Shown: positions 38,685 through 49,044, counted from the stretch's first letter. The stretch: DNA of 64,000 nucleotides from Eubacteriales Family XIII. Incertae Sedis bacterium (GCA_031272485.1 JAISTV010000015.1:1-64000); one strand, 5' to 3'. Numbers and translations: made by a program. The notes: a model not told the origin generated them from the letters alone.

Positions 38685-41102
38685 TCACATTTCACGCAGC
38701 GCCGCGCCGGTATCCGCCGCAAGCCGCGCCACGATTTTCTCGTGCACCGAGGCCACTTCCTCGTCCGTAAGCGTCCGGTCCGGTGCCCGGTAAACCAGCG
38801 AGAACGCCAGGCTCTTCTTGCCCTCCGGAATCTGCTTGCCGCGGTACACGTCGAAGAGCTTCACGCTCTCCAGCAGCGCCCCGCCGCCTTCCGTCACGAT
38901 TTTCTCTATGGTCCCCACCGTGACCGCCTCGTCCGCCAGCAGCGAAATGTCGCGTGTGACCGCCGGGTACTTGTCCAGATGCGTGTAGTCGCGCGCAAGG
39001 TCCGCCTCGGCTATGAGCGTCTCCAGCGCCAGCTCCGCCGCCACCACGCGCGTGTCCAGTCCGAACGTATCCGCCACATCCGGGTGTATTTCTCCGAAGA
39101 GGCCAATGTCCTTGCGTCCGCCATCCCTGCCCGCTACGGACAGCGCCGCACACCGGCCGGGGTGGTAGGTATCCGCGTCCGATACGGCCGTATACTCCGC
39201 GCCGGAAATCCCCAGCCGCGCAAGCAGGAGCGCTATGACGCCCTTCAGCGCGAAGAAGTCCCAGCCCTCGCCGTAGCAACCCAGCGTGAGCAGGAGCCGC
39301 TCGTCGGAGAGCGCGCCTTCCGCGGGCCTGCGGAACGTGTTTCCTATCTCGAATGCCGCCGCTTCCGCGTTGAACTTGTTTGCGTTGCCGGCGAGCACCG
39401 TGAGCATGCCCGGCAGAAGCGTGGTGCGCATGACGCTGTTCTCCTCGCCGAGCGGATTTATGATCCGGATAAAAGCGCGCAGCGGCGAGTCCGCCGGCAA
39501 CTTAATCTGGTCCACCCCCGAAGGCGAGACGAAGCTGTAAGTCTGAATCTCCGAGAGGCCCGCGCCCGTAAGAATCTGCCGGATAACCCCGCGCAGATAC
39601 CACGAATGCGGCATTTCGGAAGGCTCGCTGTCCGGGTGCAGGGTGGTGGCCAGCTTGCCGTACCCGTAAATCCGCGCGATCTCCTCCGTAAAGTCCACCT
39701 CTTCCGTGAGGTCGAGGCGCACGTGCGGCGGCGTAACGTTAAGCACGCCGTCCGCGCCCTCTTCCACTTTCATCTCCAGGCTCTGCAGAATCTTCACCTG
39801 CTCCGCCGCGGAAAGGTCCGTTCCCAGGTACGCGTTCATGCGCGACGGGCGCACGGGAATTGTCAAGCTCTTCGCCTTGACAGGGTAGTTATCCACCACG
39901 CCGGAAAGCACCGTGCCCGCGCCCGTAAGCTCCACCAGCGCGCACACGCGGTCGGCCGCCTCACCGCAGAGGTCCGCGGACACGCCCTTCTCGAACCGCA
40001 CGGAAGCCTCGCTGCGAATCCCGAGCTTCTTGCTGGTCTTGCGAATGCTGTCCGCGTTAAAGTTGGCCGCCTCCACGAGGATCATAGGCGTGTCGCTCTC
40101 GATTTCCGAAAGCAGGCCGCCCATAATGCCGGCCACCGCCGAGCCCTTCTCCGCGTCCTTGATGAGCAGCATATCCGCGCTCATGGTGCGCTCCTGCCCG
40201 TCAAGCGTGGTGAACTTCTCACCTTCCGCCGCCGTATCCACCACAATCTTGGCGCCCGCTATGGTGCGGATGTCGAACGCGTGGATGGGGTGCCCGTACT
40301 CGAGCATGACGTAGTTCGTTATGTCTACGATATTGTTTATGGGGCGCATGCCGGCAAACATGAGCCGGCGCTGCATCCACCACGGACTTTCTTCTATCTT
40401 AATGTCCTTGGCCACGCGCGCCGTATAGCGGTTGCACAGCTCGGGCTTGTTGATAATGACCTCTATGTGCGCCGCCGCCGCGTCCGCCGCGTCTTCCTTC
40501 TTGCACGCCGTGTCCGGATAGCGCAGCGTGCCGCCAAACGTAGCCGCCGCCTCGCGCGCCATGCCGATTATGGAAAGGCAGTCCGGCCGGTTGGGCGTAA
40601 TCTCAAAGTCTATGACCGTCTCGTCCAGCCCCAGCGCCTTAACCAGATCCTCGCCGAGCGTAAACTCGTCCGGCAAAAGCCATATCCCGTCCTTGTGAAG
40701 CATGGGCACGACCTTGTCGTCGAAACCCAGCTCGCCCGCCGAACAGAGCATGCCCTCGCTCTCCACGCCGCGCAGCTTGCCCTTCTTAATCTTTATGCCG
40801 CCCGGCAGCTTGCTGCCGTCCAGCGCCACCGGCACCACGCAGCCCGCCGTCACGTTCGGCGCGCCCGTCACGATTTGCAGCGGCGCCGCCGCGCCCACAT
40901 CGACCGAGCAGATTACGAGGTGGTCCGAATCCTCATGCGGCTTTACGTCCAGCACCCGCCCGACGACCACGCCGGATATGTCCTGCCCGAACGTCTCTAC
41001 GGTCTCGATATTAGAGCCCGACAGGATCATCCCGTCCGCGAACACATCCATTGGCACCGTGATATCCACATATTCTTTTAACCAGCTGATAGGAACTTTC
41101 AT
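38685..41102 (-). CDS. pheT: Phenylalanyl-tRNA synthetase beta subunit
   Basis: MKVPISWLKEYVDI; tRNA-binding and B3/B4/B5/FDX-ACB regions. Confidence 0.95.
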   Translation of the reverse strand: MKVPISWLKEYVDITVPMDVFADGMILSGSNIETVETFGQDISGVVVGRVLDVKPHEDSDHLVICSVDVGAAAPLQIVTGAPNVTAGCVVPVALDGSKLPGGIKIKKGKLRGVESEGMLCSAGELGFDDKVVPMLHKDGIWLLPDEFTLGEDLVKALGLDETVIDFEITPNRPDCLSIIGMAREAAATFGGTLRYPDTACKKEDAADAAAAHIEVIINKPELCNRYTARVAKDIKIEESPWWMQRRLMFAGMRPINNIVDITNYVMLEYGHPIHAFDIRTIAGAKIVVDTAAEGEKFTTLDGQERTMSADMLLIKDAEKGSAVAGIMGGLLSEIESDTPMILVEAANFNADSIRKTSKKLGIRSEASVRFEKGVSADLCGEAADRVCALVELTGAGTVLSGVVDNYPVKAKSLTIPVRPSRMNAYLGTDLSAAEQVKILQSLEMKVEEGADGVLNVTPPHVRLDLTEEVDFTEEIARIYGYGKLATTLHPDSEPSEMPHSWYLRGVIRQILTGAGLSEIQTYSFVSPSGVDQIKLPADSPLRAFIRIINPLGEENSVMRTTLLPGMLTVLAGNANKFNAEAAAFEIGNTFRRPAEGALSDERLLLTLGCYGEGWDFFALKGVIALLLARLGISGAEYTAVSDADTYHPGRCAALSVAGRDGGRKDIGLFGEIHPDVADTFGLDTRVVAAELALETLIAEADLARDYTHLDKYPAVTRDISLLADEAVTVGTIEKIVTEGGGALLESVKLFDVYRGKQIPEGKKSLAFSLVYRAPDRTLTDEEVASVHEKIVARLAADTGAALREM

Positions 41103-41135
41103 CTTCTTTTACTCCTTGCTCTCGTGCGCCTGAGG

Positions 41136-42161
41136 TTATGCGAACTGGCGGATGAACCGCATGTCGTTTTCGTAGAACAGGCGGATGTCGTCTATGCCGT
41201 GCTTGAGCATGGCTATGCGCTCCACGCCCAGCCCGAAGGCAAATCCCGTGTAGCGCTCCGTGTCGAGGCCGCCCACCTTGAGCACGTTCGGATGCACCAT
41301 CCCGCAGCCCAGAATCTCAATCCATCCGCCGCCGCGACACACCCGGCAGCCGGGGTCCGTGCCGCCGCAGAGGAAGCACGAAACGTCCATCTCCGCGCTC
41401 GGCTCCGTGAACGGGAAGAAGTGCGGACGGAAGTTGGTCTGCGTTTGTGAGCCGAACATGAGCTTGGCCCACGTCTCCAGCGTGCCCTTGAGGTCCGCCA
41501 TGGTCACGCCCTCATCCACGAGCAGGCCCTCCACCTGATGGAACACCGGCGAATGCGTGGCGTCCGGCGTGTCCGGCCGAAACACCCGCCCCGGCGAAAT
41601 GACCTTGATGGGCGGCTTGCTCGCCTGCAGCGTCCGCACCTGCACCGGCGAGGTCTGCGTGCGCAGCAGGGTGTCTTCCGTTATGTAGAAGGTGTCCGTC
41701 AGGTCGCGCGAGGGGTGTGTGGGCGCCGCGTTCAGCGCGTCGAAGTTGTTGAACACCGTCTCCACTTCCGGGCCCTCGGTTATGCTGTATCCCATGGACA
41801 TAAAGATGCGGCAGATCTCGTCGAAGGTCTGCGTGATGGGGTGCGTCACGCCGGCCTTGATCTCGCGCCCGGGTTCCGTAACGTCTATGCGCTCCTTCTC
41901 GAACTGCTGCGCCCGTGCCGCCGCCTGCGCGCTGCCTTTGCGTTCCTCGAGCAGCTGCTCGATCTGCGCGCGCACCGCGTTCGCCTCCTGCCCCAGCGTC
42001 TTGCGCTCCTCCGGCGAGAGCTGTCCCATGGACCTAAGAATCGCGGTAAGCTCCCCCTTCTTGCCGAGGTAGCGGATTCTCAGCGCCTCTAACTCCTGCT
42101 CGCCCTGCGCCTTCTCTATGAGCGCCCCGGCCTCAGCCAGTATTTCCTGCGGTTTAGCCAA
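41136..42161 (-). CDS. pheS: Phenylalanyl-tRNA synthetase alpha subunit
   Basis: LLRTQTSPVQVRTLQ, GRVFRPDTPDATHSPVFHQVEGLLVDEGV, GFAFGLGVERIAMLKHGIDDIRLFYENDMRFIRQF; TTG start at 42161 after GAGGAGG RBS. Confidence 0.95.
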   Translation of the reverse strand: MAKPQEILAEAGALIEKAQGEQELEALRIRYLGKKGELTAILRSMGQLSPEERKTLGQEANAVRAQIEQLLEERKGSAQAAARAQQFEKERIDVTEPGREIKAGVTHPITQTFDEICRIFMSMGYSITEGPEVETVFNNFDALNAAPTHPSRDLTDTFYITEDTLLRTQTSPVQVRTLQASKPPIKVISPGRVFRPDTPDATHSPVFHQVEGLLVDEGVTMADLKGTLETWAKLMFGSQTQTNFRPHFFPFTEPSAEMDVSCFLCGGTDPGCRVCRGGGWIEILGCGMVHPNVLKVGGLDTERYTGFAFGLGVERIAMLKHGIDDIRLFYENDMRFIRQFA

Positions 42162-42918
42162 TGTCTTGCCTCCTCTTCTCAAACATAAGAACCGACGCGG
42201 CCACAGCTGCGTTCAGCGACTCGCTGCCCGCCTGCATCGGAATCGTAACTTTTTCCGCGGCGCCGGTAAGCAGCGCCTCCGAAATGCCGCCGCCCTCGTT
42301 TCCCACGAGGAGCGCCACATTTCCCGTTAGGTCTGCCTGCGTGTAAACCACGCCGCCGTCCATGACCGCCGCCACGGGCCGTATGCCCGCCGCCGTAAGC
42401 AGCTCCAGCGCCGCCTGCCCGTCCTCCGCGAAAGTAAGCGGAAGCCGGAAGAGCGCGCCCGCTGCCGCGCGGACCACCTTGTCCGAGTACGGGTCTGCCG
42501 TGCCCTTGACAATGACAGCGCCGGCAAGCCCCGCCGCGTACGCGGACCGCAGTATCGTGCCCACGTTACCGGGGTCCTGCAGCCGGTCCAGGACCACCAC
42601 GCTTCCCGTGGGAAGCGCCGCCTGCTGCGGCATGTCCACCACGGCCACCACGCCCTGCGAATGCACCGTCTCCGCCAGCCTGGAAAACAGCTGCTCCGGG
42701 AGAATGTATCCCCGAGGGCCGTCCGCCACGCCTGCCGCGGCCAGTGCCTCTTCGCTGCGGGCGAACACCTCGCGCACCGTGAGCCCCGCATCCAGCGCCT
42801 CGCCTATCAGCTTGCCGCCTTCCGCCAGAAACGCCCCCGCCTGCTCGCGGCCCTTGCGTGTCTTTAATTTCATAGCCCGCTTAAGCTGCGGATTGCTCGC
42901 CGAGGTAATGTAGTCCAC
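42154..42918 (-). CDS. TrmH/SpoU-family RNA methyltransferase
   Basis: VVVLDRLQDPGNVGTILRSAYAAGLAGAVIVKGTADPYSDKVVRAAAGALFRLP; LLVGNEGGGISEALL; IPMQAGSESLNAAVAASVLMFE. Confidence 0.9.
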   Translation of the reverse strand: MDYITSASNPQLKRAMKLKTRKGREQAGAFLAEGGKLIGEALDAGLTVREVFARSEEALAAAGVADGPRGYILPEQLFSRLAETVHSQGVVAVVDMPQQAALPTGSVVVLDRLQDPGNVGTILRSAYAAGLAGAVIVKGTADPYSDKVVRAAAGALFRLPLTFAEDGQAALELLTAAGIRPVAAVMDGGVVYTQADLTGNVALLVGNEGGGISEALLTGAAEKVTIPMQAGSESLNAAVAASVLMFEKRRQDIG

Positions 42919-42937
42919 GGTCCTCCTTCATTAGAAA

Positions 42938-42962
42938 AGGCGGCATCCCGAAGGCGCCGCCT
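42938..42962 (-). terminator. Intrinsic terminator downstream of ftsZ
   Basis: minus AGGCGGC-gccttcgggat-GCCGCCTTTTCTAAT. Confidence 0.7.
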
Positions 42963-43000
42963 CTTGAAATTTCTTTTCTCTTTATTCTGGCGGCCCGGCG

Positions 43001-44227
43001 CTATTCTCTTTTCAAAAAGTCGGGCACCGTAAAATCGCTCCCGCCGGATTCAAATTCGTCTTCCGCGAGCATGGATTCCTGGAACGGATCGCCCGCCGGC
43101 TCAAACCCGAAGTCGTCTATGACATCCGTTACGGTGAATTCTTCAAACTCGCGCGCGGGCGGCTGCTGCACCGGCTGTGCGACCGGCGCGGGCGCCACGG
43201 GTGCGGGCGCTACCGGCACCACCGGCTGCGGCGCTACATTCGTGCCCACCGGCGGCTGCATGCCCGGCATGGCGCTCTCTTCGAACCCGGTGGCTATGAC
43301 CGTAACCACCATGGTGTCGCCGAGCTCCTCGGTTATGCTGGCGCCGAACACCACGAGTGCGTCGCGGTCCGCCGCCTGCTCTATCTGGTCACCGGCAGAC
43401 GACACATTCAGCAGCGTCAGCCCGGAACCACCGGTAATATTCAGAAGAACCGCTCTGGCGCCCGAGATGGACGTCTCGAGCAGCGGGCTTTCTATGGCGC
43501 CCTTCACAGCCTGGGCCACGCAGTCGTCGCCCGACCCTATGCCTATGCCTATGTGCGCGGTGCCGCGGTTTCCCATGACGGCGCGCACGTCCGCAAAGTC
43601 GCGGTTAATCAGGCCCGGCTTCTGGATGATATCCGTCACCGCCTGCACGCCCTGCTTGAGCACCTCGTTGCCCATGGCCAGCGCCTGGTCCATGGTCGTG
43701 TCTTTATTCGCAATAAGAAGGAGTTTGTCGTTCGGAACCACCACGATGGAGTCCACGAACTTCTTCAGATACCCTATGCCGAGCTCGGCGTTGTCGCGCC
43801 GCTTCTTGCCCTCGAAACTGAACGGCTTGGTCACTATGCCCACCGTCAGGATACCCAGATCCCGCGAGAGCTTCGCGATGATGGGCGCCGCGCCGGTACC
43901 GGTACCGCCCCCCATGCCCGCCGTAATGAACACCATGTCCGCTTCTTTAATGGCGGCCTCAATCTCTTGAATATTCTCTTCCGCCGAAAGTTGTCCCTTT
44001 TCCGGGTTACCGCCTGCACCCAAGCCGCCCGTGACCTTGTCACCTATCTGTATGCGCTGTTCCGCCTTAGAAGCCGCGAGGTCCTGCGCATCCGTGTTAA
44101 CCGCCACATACTGTACGCCCACCAGATCCGCGTCAATCATGCGATTTATAGCGTTCCCACCGGCGCCGCCTATCCCGACAACAATAATCTTTGCAGCTTT
44201 GTTGTCGGCTTGTTCAAATGTTAGCAT
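43001..44227 (-). CDS. ftsZ: Cell division protein FtsZ
   Basis: IIVVGIGGAGGNAINRM; GGGTGTGAAPIIA. Confidence 0.98.
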   Translation of the reverse strand: MLTFEQADNKAAKIIVVGIGGAGGNAINRMIDADLVGVQYVAVNTDAQDLAASKAEQRIQIGDKVTGGLGAGGNPEKGQLSAEENIQEIEAAIKEADMVFITAGMGGGTGTGAAPIIAKLSRDLGILTVGIVTKPFSFEGKKRRDNAELGIGYLKKFVDSIVVVPNDKLLLIANKDTTMDQALAMGNEVLKQGVQAVTDIIQKPGLINRDFADVRAVMGNRGTAHIGIGIGSGDDCVAQAVKGAIESPLLETSISGARAVLLNITGGSGLTLLNVSSAGDQIEQAADRDALVVFGASITEELGDTMVVTVIATGFEESAMPGMQPPVGTNVAPQPVVPVAPAPVAPAPVAQPVQQPPAREFEEFTVTDVIDDFGFEPAGDPFQESMLAEDEFESGGSDFTVPDFLKRE

Positions 44228-44280
44228 TCCCTAGTTCCTCCCAATCTACCCGGCCAAGCAGGTAATCGATTTACCCGTAG

Positions 44281-44289
44281 ATTATATCA
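44281..44289 (-). promoter_or_regulatory. Extended -10 promoter of ftsZ
   Basis: minus TATGATATAATCTACG between the zinc-ribbon gene and ftsZ. Confidence 0.45.
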
Positions 44290-44371
44290 TAGCGACGTAC
44301 ATATTATATATACTTTTTTCGCGCTTCTCTAAATCTTTACATAAAATCCACAAACGCACGCGGACTTTCGC

Positions 44372-45568
44372 TTACCCGACTTTATTGCCGCAACTCGTGC
44401 AGAACCCGGCACCCGGCACCAGCGGCGACCCGCAATTCGTGCAAAACGCCGGCGTCGCTTCCGCCGCAGCCGTCTCTACCGTCTCATTTATGCCGGAAGT
44501 AATGTCCGCGGACGCTTCTTCCGCAGCAGGCGCGGCAGACTGGACCGCCTCCTCGAATCCCCAGCTTACGGACGCAGCCGGCGTTTCCGCTGCCGGCTCT
44601 GCCGGCGTCACAGGCGTATCTACCGGCGTAAAGGCCAGCGTGCTGACCGCCTCTGCAGGCGCGGCGTCAGCCGCATTGTCCACGGGCGCAAATGCCGGGG
44701 TGACGGCTATGGGCGCTGCCACGGGCGCTCCGGGGGGAACGTATCCGGGCGGGATTACGGTCTGGGACTGCGGCGCACCCGTCGGGAAGGACGGGGTATA
44801 CGGCGGGATGGGCGTGCTCGCGGTCGGGTATGTGGGCCCGGCAGGCGCGCCTTCCGCGGTCTTGGCGGTGAGCTTGGTGCCCTTGTTGAGCAGGCGAACC
44901 TGCTCGCCCACAATCCACGCGGTGATAATCGTCAGGAAGTCGGAAATGAGCCAGGCGAAGGAGTACCAGTCGAAACCGTAGCCGTCCACGAGGTCCATGA
45001 TGAAGAAGAACACCGTGTACAGGAAGCTCGCGACCGCGTAGAACAGAATGATGGTCACGAAGCCCATGCTCATGCCGGTGGTGCTGCCCTTGCCGGCGCT
45101 GATAATCGTGATGATGACCGCGAGAATCAGATAGACGGCCACAAGGCACGCGATGACATTCAGCAGGAAACTCAGGAAGGTCGGCAGGTAGAAATAGCTC
45201 GACTCAAAGCCGGTGTAATAGTAGCCGTCCACAAGCCCCATGATGTAGCCGATGAGGTTTACTATGCACACAAAGGCCGGCAGAAGCAGGATGAGCGCTA
45301 TGGGCGAAAAGCCTGCTTTCTTGGATACGGGCAGGAAGCCCACGACGGCAAACGACAGCAGGAACAGCATCTCCAGAATAAACGGCACATGCCCGCCCAT
45401 GTAAAGACCGAGCTTCCCGCTCAGCAGGTACGCACCGGCGTACGAGCCGACGGTGGGGATCTGCGCGTCTATGAACTCCCCCCACAGCCATTTGACGAAA
45501 ATGTCGACCGCCACAACCACGAGCAGGATGCCCGCGTAGACCATTCTCTTTGTTTTAATTGATTTCAT
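44372..45568 (-). CDS. Multi-pass membrane protein with Ala/Pro-rich linker and C-terminal zinc ribbon
   Basis: Several hydrophobic segments, low-complexity PVxxP linker, C-terminus FCTNCGSPLVPGAGFCTSCGNKVG. Confidence 0.8.
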   Translation of the reverse strand: MKSIKTKRMVYAGILLVVVAVDIFVKWLWGEFIDAQIPTVGSYAGAYLLSGKLGLYMGGHVPFILEMLFLLSFAVVGFLPVSKKAGFSPIALILLLPAFVCIVNLIGYIMGLVDGYYYTGFESSYFYLPTFLSFLLNVIACLVAVYLILAVIITIISAGKGSTTGMSMGFVTIILFYAVASFLYTVFFFIMDLVDGYGFDWYSFAWLISDFLTIITAWIVGEQVRLLNKGTKLTAKTAEGAPAGPTYPTASTPIPPYTPSFPTGAPQSQTVIPPGYVPPGAPVAAPIAVTPAFAPVDNAADAAPAEAVSTLAFTPVDTPVTPAEPAAETPAASVSWGFEEAVQSAAPAAEEASADITSGINETVETAAAEATPAFCTNCGSPLVPGAGFCTSCGNKVG

Positions 45569-45747
45569 TTTCCTCTTCTCCCGTCTTCACAGGGTTTCCC
45601 CTGCTTATCTGCTGCATGCAGCAGGCCACGCCACTGCACTTACGCGGAACATCTGCCCTGCGCACTTGACGCGCACAGCAGGCGCCGGCACCCGCTTACC
45701 GCCCCAAACGGCGGACCCTTGAATCTTGACAAAAACGTATATGTGGT

Positions 45748-45776
45748 ATTATCCCAAATTACCGGCCGCTGTGCAA
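45748..45776 (-). promoter_or_regulatory. sigma-A-type promoter of the zinc-ribbon membrane protein gene
   Basis: minus TTGCAC (45776-45771), 17 nt, GATAAT (45753-45748). Confidence 0.5.
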
Positions 45777-45784
45777 GCCACAAC

Positions 45785-46672
45785 CTACAGCTCCGGTGAG
45801 TAGGTGCACGTGGTGGCGCTCACCAGTATCCGGCCCGTATAGATGCCTTTCACCGCCAGGTCGTTTATCACCTTGGCTATGCCGTTCATGTTCTTCGTTA
45901 TGTTCTCGAAGGAGCCGGTAATCTTGAAACTCTCGCTCAGGTAGGCCTCCGCGGAGGTGTCCTTGACCACGAGGCGCGTAATCGGCACGCCCTCCTTCCC
46001 GGCCGCTGCCAGCAGATTCCGCGTGTCCTCGAGCAGCGTCTTCTGCGCCACGTCCAGCAGCACGCCCGCCTGCGTGGAGTTTACCTCTATGCCCTCGACC
46101 AGCGGCAATGCCGGCGCCACATCCGCCTCGGCGAGCAGCACGGCCTCGTCGTCGAGGATGAGCCAGCGCGACTCACAGGCGAGCGCAAAGAGTTCCTTGC
46201 GTTCCGTGACCACTATGTTGATCCGGTGCGGGATGTCGCGATGCATTTCCACCGCCTTGATGTACGGCTGCGTGAGGAGCGTCTTTTCCGCCGCGCCCAG
46301 CTTGGCCTTCCACAGGTTCCCGCCCGTCTCAAGCCCCGACAGGTCGATAATCTGCGCCTCCGAAAAATGGCTGGCGCCCTCCACCTTTATGCCGCGCACT
46401 TCAAACAGCGGCGAGGTGGCTATTACGTACAGTCCGCCCAGGAGGAGCAGGACCAGAACAGTCTTGAGGAATACGTGCTTTTTCTTTCGCGGCTTGCGCA
46501 CCCGGTCCGGCGCGCCTTCCCCGTCTGCCGGCTCCCCGTCCTCCGCGTCGCTGCGCGCCTCGCTCGAGGCCTCGCCGTCCGCCCACTGGCCGCCGGGCAA
46601 ATCCCCGTCCCCTTCGATCCAGTCGCCGAAGTAAATCTTCCGCTCTTCTTCTTCCTGCCAACTGTTTCTCAT
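45785..46672 (-). CDS. ftsQ: FtsQ/DivIB-type cell division protein with POTRA domain
   Basis: Single TM; SPLFEVRGIKVEGASHFSEAQIIDLSGLETGGNLWKA; dcw context. Confidence 0.85.
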   Translation of the reverse strand: MRNSWQEEEERKIYFGDWIEGDGDLPGGQWADGEASSEARSDAEDGEPADGEGAPDRVRKPRKKKHVFLKTVLVLLLLGGLYVIATSPLFEVRGIKVEGASHFSEAQIIDLSGLETGGNLWKAKLGAAEKTLLTQPYIKAVEMHRDIPHRINIVVTERKELFALACESRWLILDDEAVLLAEADVAPALPLVEGIEVNSTQAGVLLDVAQKTLLEDTRNLLAAAGKEGVPITRLVVKDTSAEAYLSESFKITGSFENITKNMNGIAKVINDLAVKGIYTGRILVSATTCTYSPEL

Positions 46673-47769
46673 CTGCCGGCCGCTATATGCTCGTAGATAA
46701 CGTCCACCGCGTCCGGCCGACCGGCCTCCGCCGCCGCCTGCGCCATGCGGTTGAGCGCTTCCTTGTTCGCCTTAAGCCGCATGACCTCATCCGTGAGAAG
46801 CTGCGGCGTGAGCCCCGCCTCCTCTATGATTATGGCCGCGCCCCGGTCCGCCAGCGTCTTGGCGTTGTAGAACTGGTGGTTCCCCGTCACGTTGGGGGAG
46901 GGTATGAGTATCGACGGCTTGCCCACGGCGGCTATCTCCGAGACCGTCAGCGCGCCGGCGCGGGAGATAATCAGATCCGCCGCCGAAAAATACTCGTGAA
47001 TCACCTCGGTGTACTCCATGAGGTGAATCTTCTCGTTTTCCATAACGCCCGCGTCCGTGAGCTTCTGCCGCACATCGTAGTACAGGCGCTTGCCCGTGAT
47101 AAAGTAGACCGTAAAATCATTATGGTCACGCAAACCGATGAGCATGTCGCTCACCACTTCCGCGACCCGGTCCGCCCCCTGGCTGCCGCCGAAAATCAGC
47201 AGCGCCATGTCCTTTTCGTCTATCCCCAGCTTCTCGCGGTAGTGCATAACCCCCGCCGTGAGAAACGCGCGGCGCACGGGATTGCCCGTGACCACCACCT
47301 TGGACGGGGTCTTGAACTGTTCCCGGCTCTCCTCGAATGCCACGAAAATCCGGTCCGCATATTTCTCCGCCAGCTTGTTCGCCAGCCCCGGGATTATGTT
47401 CTGCTCGTGCAGGAACGTGCGGATGCCCTTCTTCTTCGCCTCGCGAATGACCGGCCCGCAGGCGTAGCCGCCCGTTCCCACCACAACATCCGGCTGAAAC
47501 TCCGCCAGAATCTTGCGAATCTGCATCCCCGCCCGCGCGAGGTCCCGCATGACCGCCACATTTTTTATGGGGTTCTTCCGGTCTATGCCGCGAATGTCTA
47601 TGAGCCGGAGCTCGTAGCCGCTGCCCTTGATTATGTCCGTACCCACCTCCCGGCGGGCGCCCACGAACAGAATCTCCGACTCCGGTTTCTTCCTTTTTAT
47701 CTTGTCGGCTATGGCCAGGGCCGGGTACAGATGTCCGCCCGTGGCAGAGCCGGCGAGTAACACGCGCAT
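46669..47769 (-). CDS. murG: UDP-N-acetylglucosamine transferase MurG
   Basis: MRVLLAGSATGGHLYPALAIADKI; FLHEQNIIPGLANKLAEKYADRIFVAFEES; SRAGALTVSEIAAVGKPSILIPSPN. Confidence 0.97.
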   Translation of the reverse strand: MRVLLAGSATGGHLYPALAIADKIKRKKPESEILFVGARREVGTDIIKGSGYELRLIDIRGIDRKNPIKNVAVMRDLARAGMQIRKILAEFQPDVVVGTGGYACGPVIREAKKKGIRTFLHEQNIIPGLANKLAEKYADRIFVAFEESREQFKTPSKVVVTGNPVRRAFLTAGVMHYREKLGIDEKDMALLIFGGSQGADRVAEVVSDMLIGLRDHNDFTVYFITGKRLYYDVRQKLTDAGVMENEKIHLMEYTEVIHEYFSAADLIISRAGALTVSEIAAVGKPSILIPSPNVTGNHQFYNAKTLADRGAAIIIEEAGLTPQLLTDEVMRLKANKEALNRMAQAAAEAGRPDAVDVIYEHIAAGR

Positions 47770-49044
47770 TTATGCCTCCGCTCCTTCGGCCGCGGTATCC
47801 GCCGCCTTCCTGTTCGCCCTTTTCTTCTTCTTGCGCATCTTCCGCTCCTCTGCGAAGTCAATGACATTGTCCTCGCCCGACGCCCGCAGCGCCGCCAAAT
47901 CCGCCCGCGCCGTGTCGCGCGAGATGTTCAGCATAATCCCCATGCTCCCCATAAACAGCAGCATGGCATTCCCGCCGTAACTGATAAACGGCAGCGTAAC
48001 CCCCGTAGGCGGCACCAGGTTGGTGACCACCCCCACGTTCAGTATCACCTGCAGCGCCACCATGATGGTTATCCCGCAGCCCACCAGCATCCGGTGCCGC
48101 GAGGTGGCGTGCAAACTGATCAGCGTGCACCGCCAGATCAGGACCAGGTACAGCAGCAGCAGCACGATGCAGCCCACGAACCCGAACTCCTCGCCTATGA
48201 TCGCGAAGATGTAGTCCGTCTGCGACTCCGGCAGGTACAGCGCCTTGGAAACGCTGCCCCCCAGCCCCGTGCCGAAAACCCCGCCGGCGCCCAGCGCCAG
48301 CAGCGCCTGCACCGTCTGGTAGAACTCGCCCTGCGCGTCCGACCACGGGTCCAGATATCCTATGAGCCGGTGCGCATGCTCGCTTTCCGGATTGGAGACA
48401 ATGAGGAAAAAGACCGCCGCCCCGAGGAGCACAACCACCGCGCCGTTATAGACGATGCGGGTGCCCGCTATGAACATCATGGCCAGCATAATCCCACAGA
48501 GGATGAGCGCCGTAGACAGGTTCGGCTGCTTATAAATAAGGAGGAAGCAGACACCCATAAGCGCCAGCGGCGGCACGTAGCCCACCAGAAACGTCTTGGT
48601 TTTCTTCTCGTATTTCGTGTAGTACCAGGCCACGAACCAGATGGCCGCGAGCTTGGCTATCTCGCCCGGCATAACGGAAACCGGCCCGAGCTTCATGGAG
48701 CGCACCGCGTAGTTGCGCATTTCGCCCAGCGGCGTAAAGAGAAGCCCGAGGAGCGCCACCGCAAACAGCATGAACAGCGGCGCACACCATGCCCATTTTT
48801 CGAAGTTGAAACGGGAGAGCACCACCATGGCCACCAGCCCGAACACAGCCCAGGCTGCGGCACGAACGAGGAAGTAATACGGGTCATTGCCATAGAGCGA
48901 GCTCGTGAGCGCCGTGTAGTAGCTCGCGGAAAAAACCATGCCCACGCCAATTAAGAGCAGCGTCAGCACCACCGCAATCAGCCAGAAGTCTCCGAATACC
49001 CGGGTCCGTCTCAACCTTTCTTTCCCTTCAGTTCCGCGACGCAC
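47770..49044 (-). CDS. ftsW: FtsW/RodA/SpoVE-family lipid II polymerase; likely TTG start at 49014 overlapping the murD stop
   Basis: Ten-TM SEDS protein; LGLLFTPLGEMRNYAVRS; GFVGCIVLLLLYLVLIWR; LPFISYGGNAMLLFMGSMGIMLNISRD. Confidence 0.93.
   Translation of the reverse strand: MRRGTEGKERLRRTRVFGDFWLIAVVLTLLLIGVGMVFSASYYTALTSSLYGNDPYYFLVRAAAWAVFGLVAMVVLSRFNFEKWAWCAPLFMLFAVALLGLLFTPLGEMRNYAVRSMKLGPVSVMPGEIAKLAAIWFVAWYYTKYEKKTKTFLVGYVPPLALMGVCFLLIYKQPNLSTALILCGIMLAMMFIAGTRIVYNGAVVVLLGAAVFFLIVSNPESEHAHRLIGYLDPWSDAQGEFYQTVQALLALGAGGVFGTGLGGSVSKALYLPESQTDYIFAIIGEEFGFVGCIVLLLLYLVLIWRCTLISLHATSRHRMLVGCGITIMVALQVILNVGVVTNLVPPTGVTLPFISYGGNAMLLFMGSMGIMLNISRDTARADLAALRASGEDNVIDFAEERKMRKKKKRANRKAADTAAEGAEA

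Noticed and set aside
38742-41081. 779-aa plus-strand ORF opposite pheT
   Set aside because: Antisense to a clear pheT; composition artefact.
45726-45746. Plus-strand TTGACA...TATTAT antisense promoter toward ftsQ
   Set aside because: Spacer is only 15 nt; the overlapping minus-strand promoter with 17-nt spacing is the better reading.
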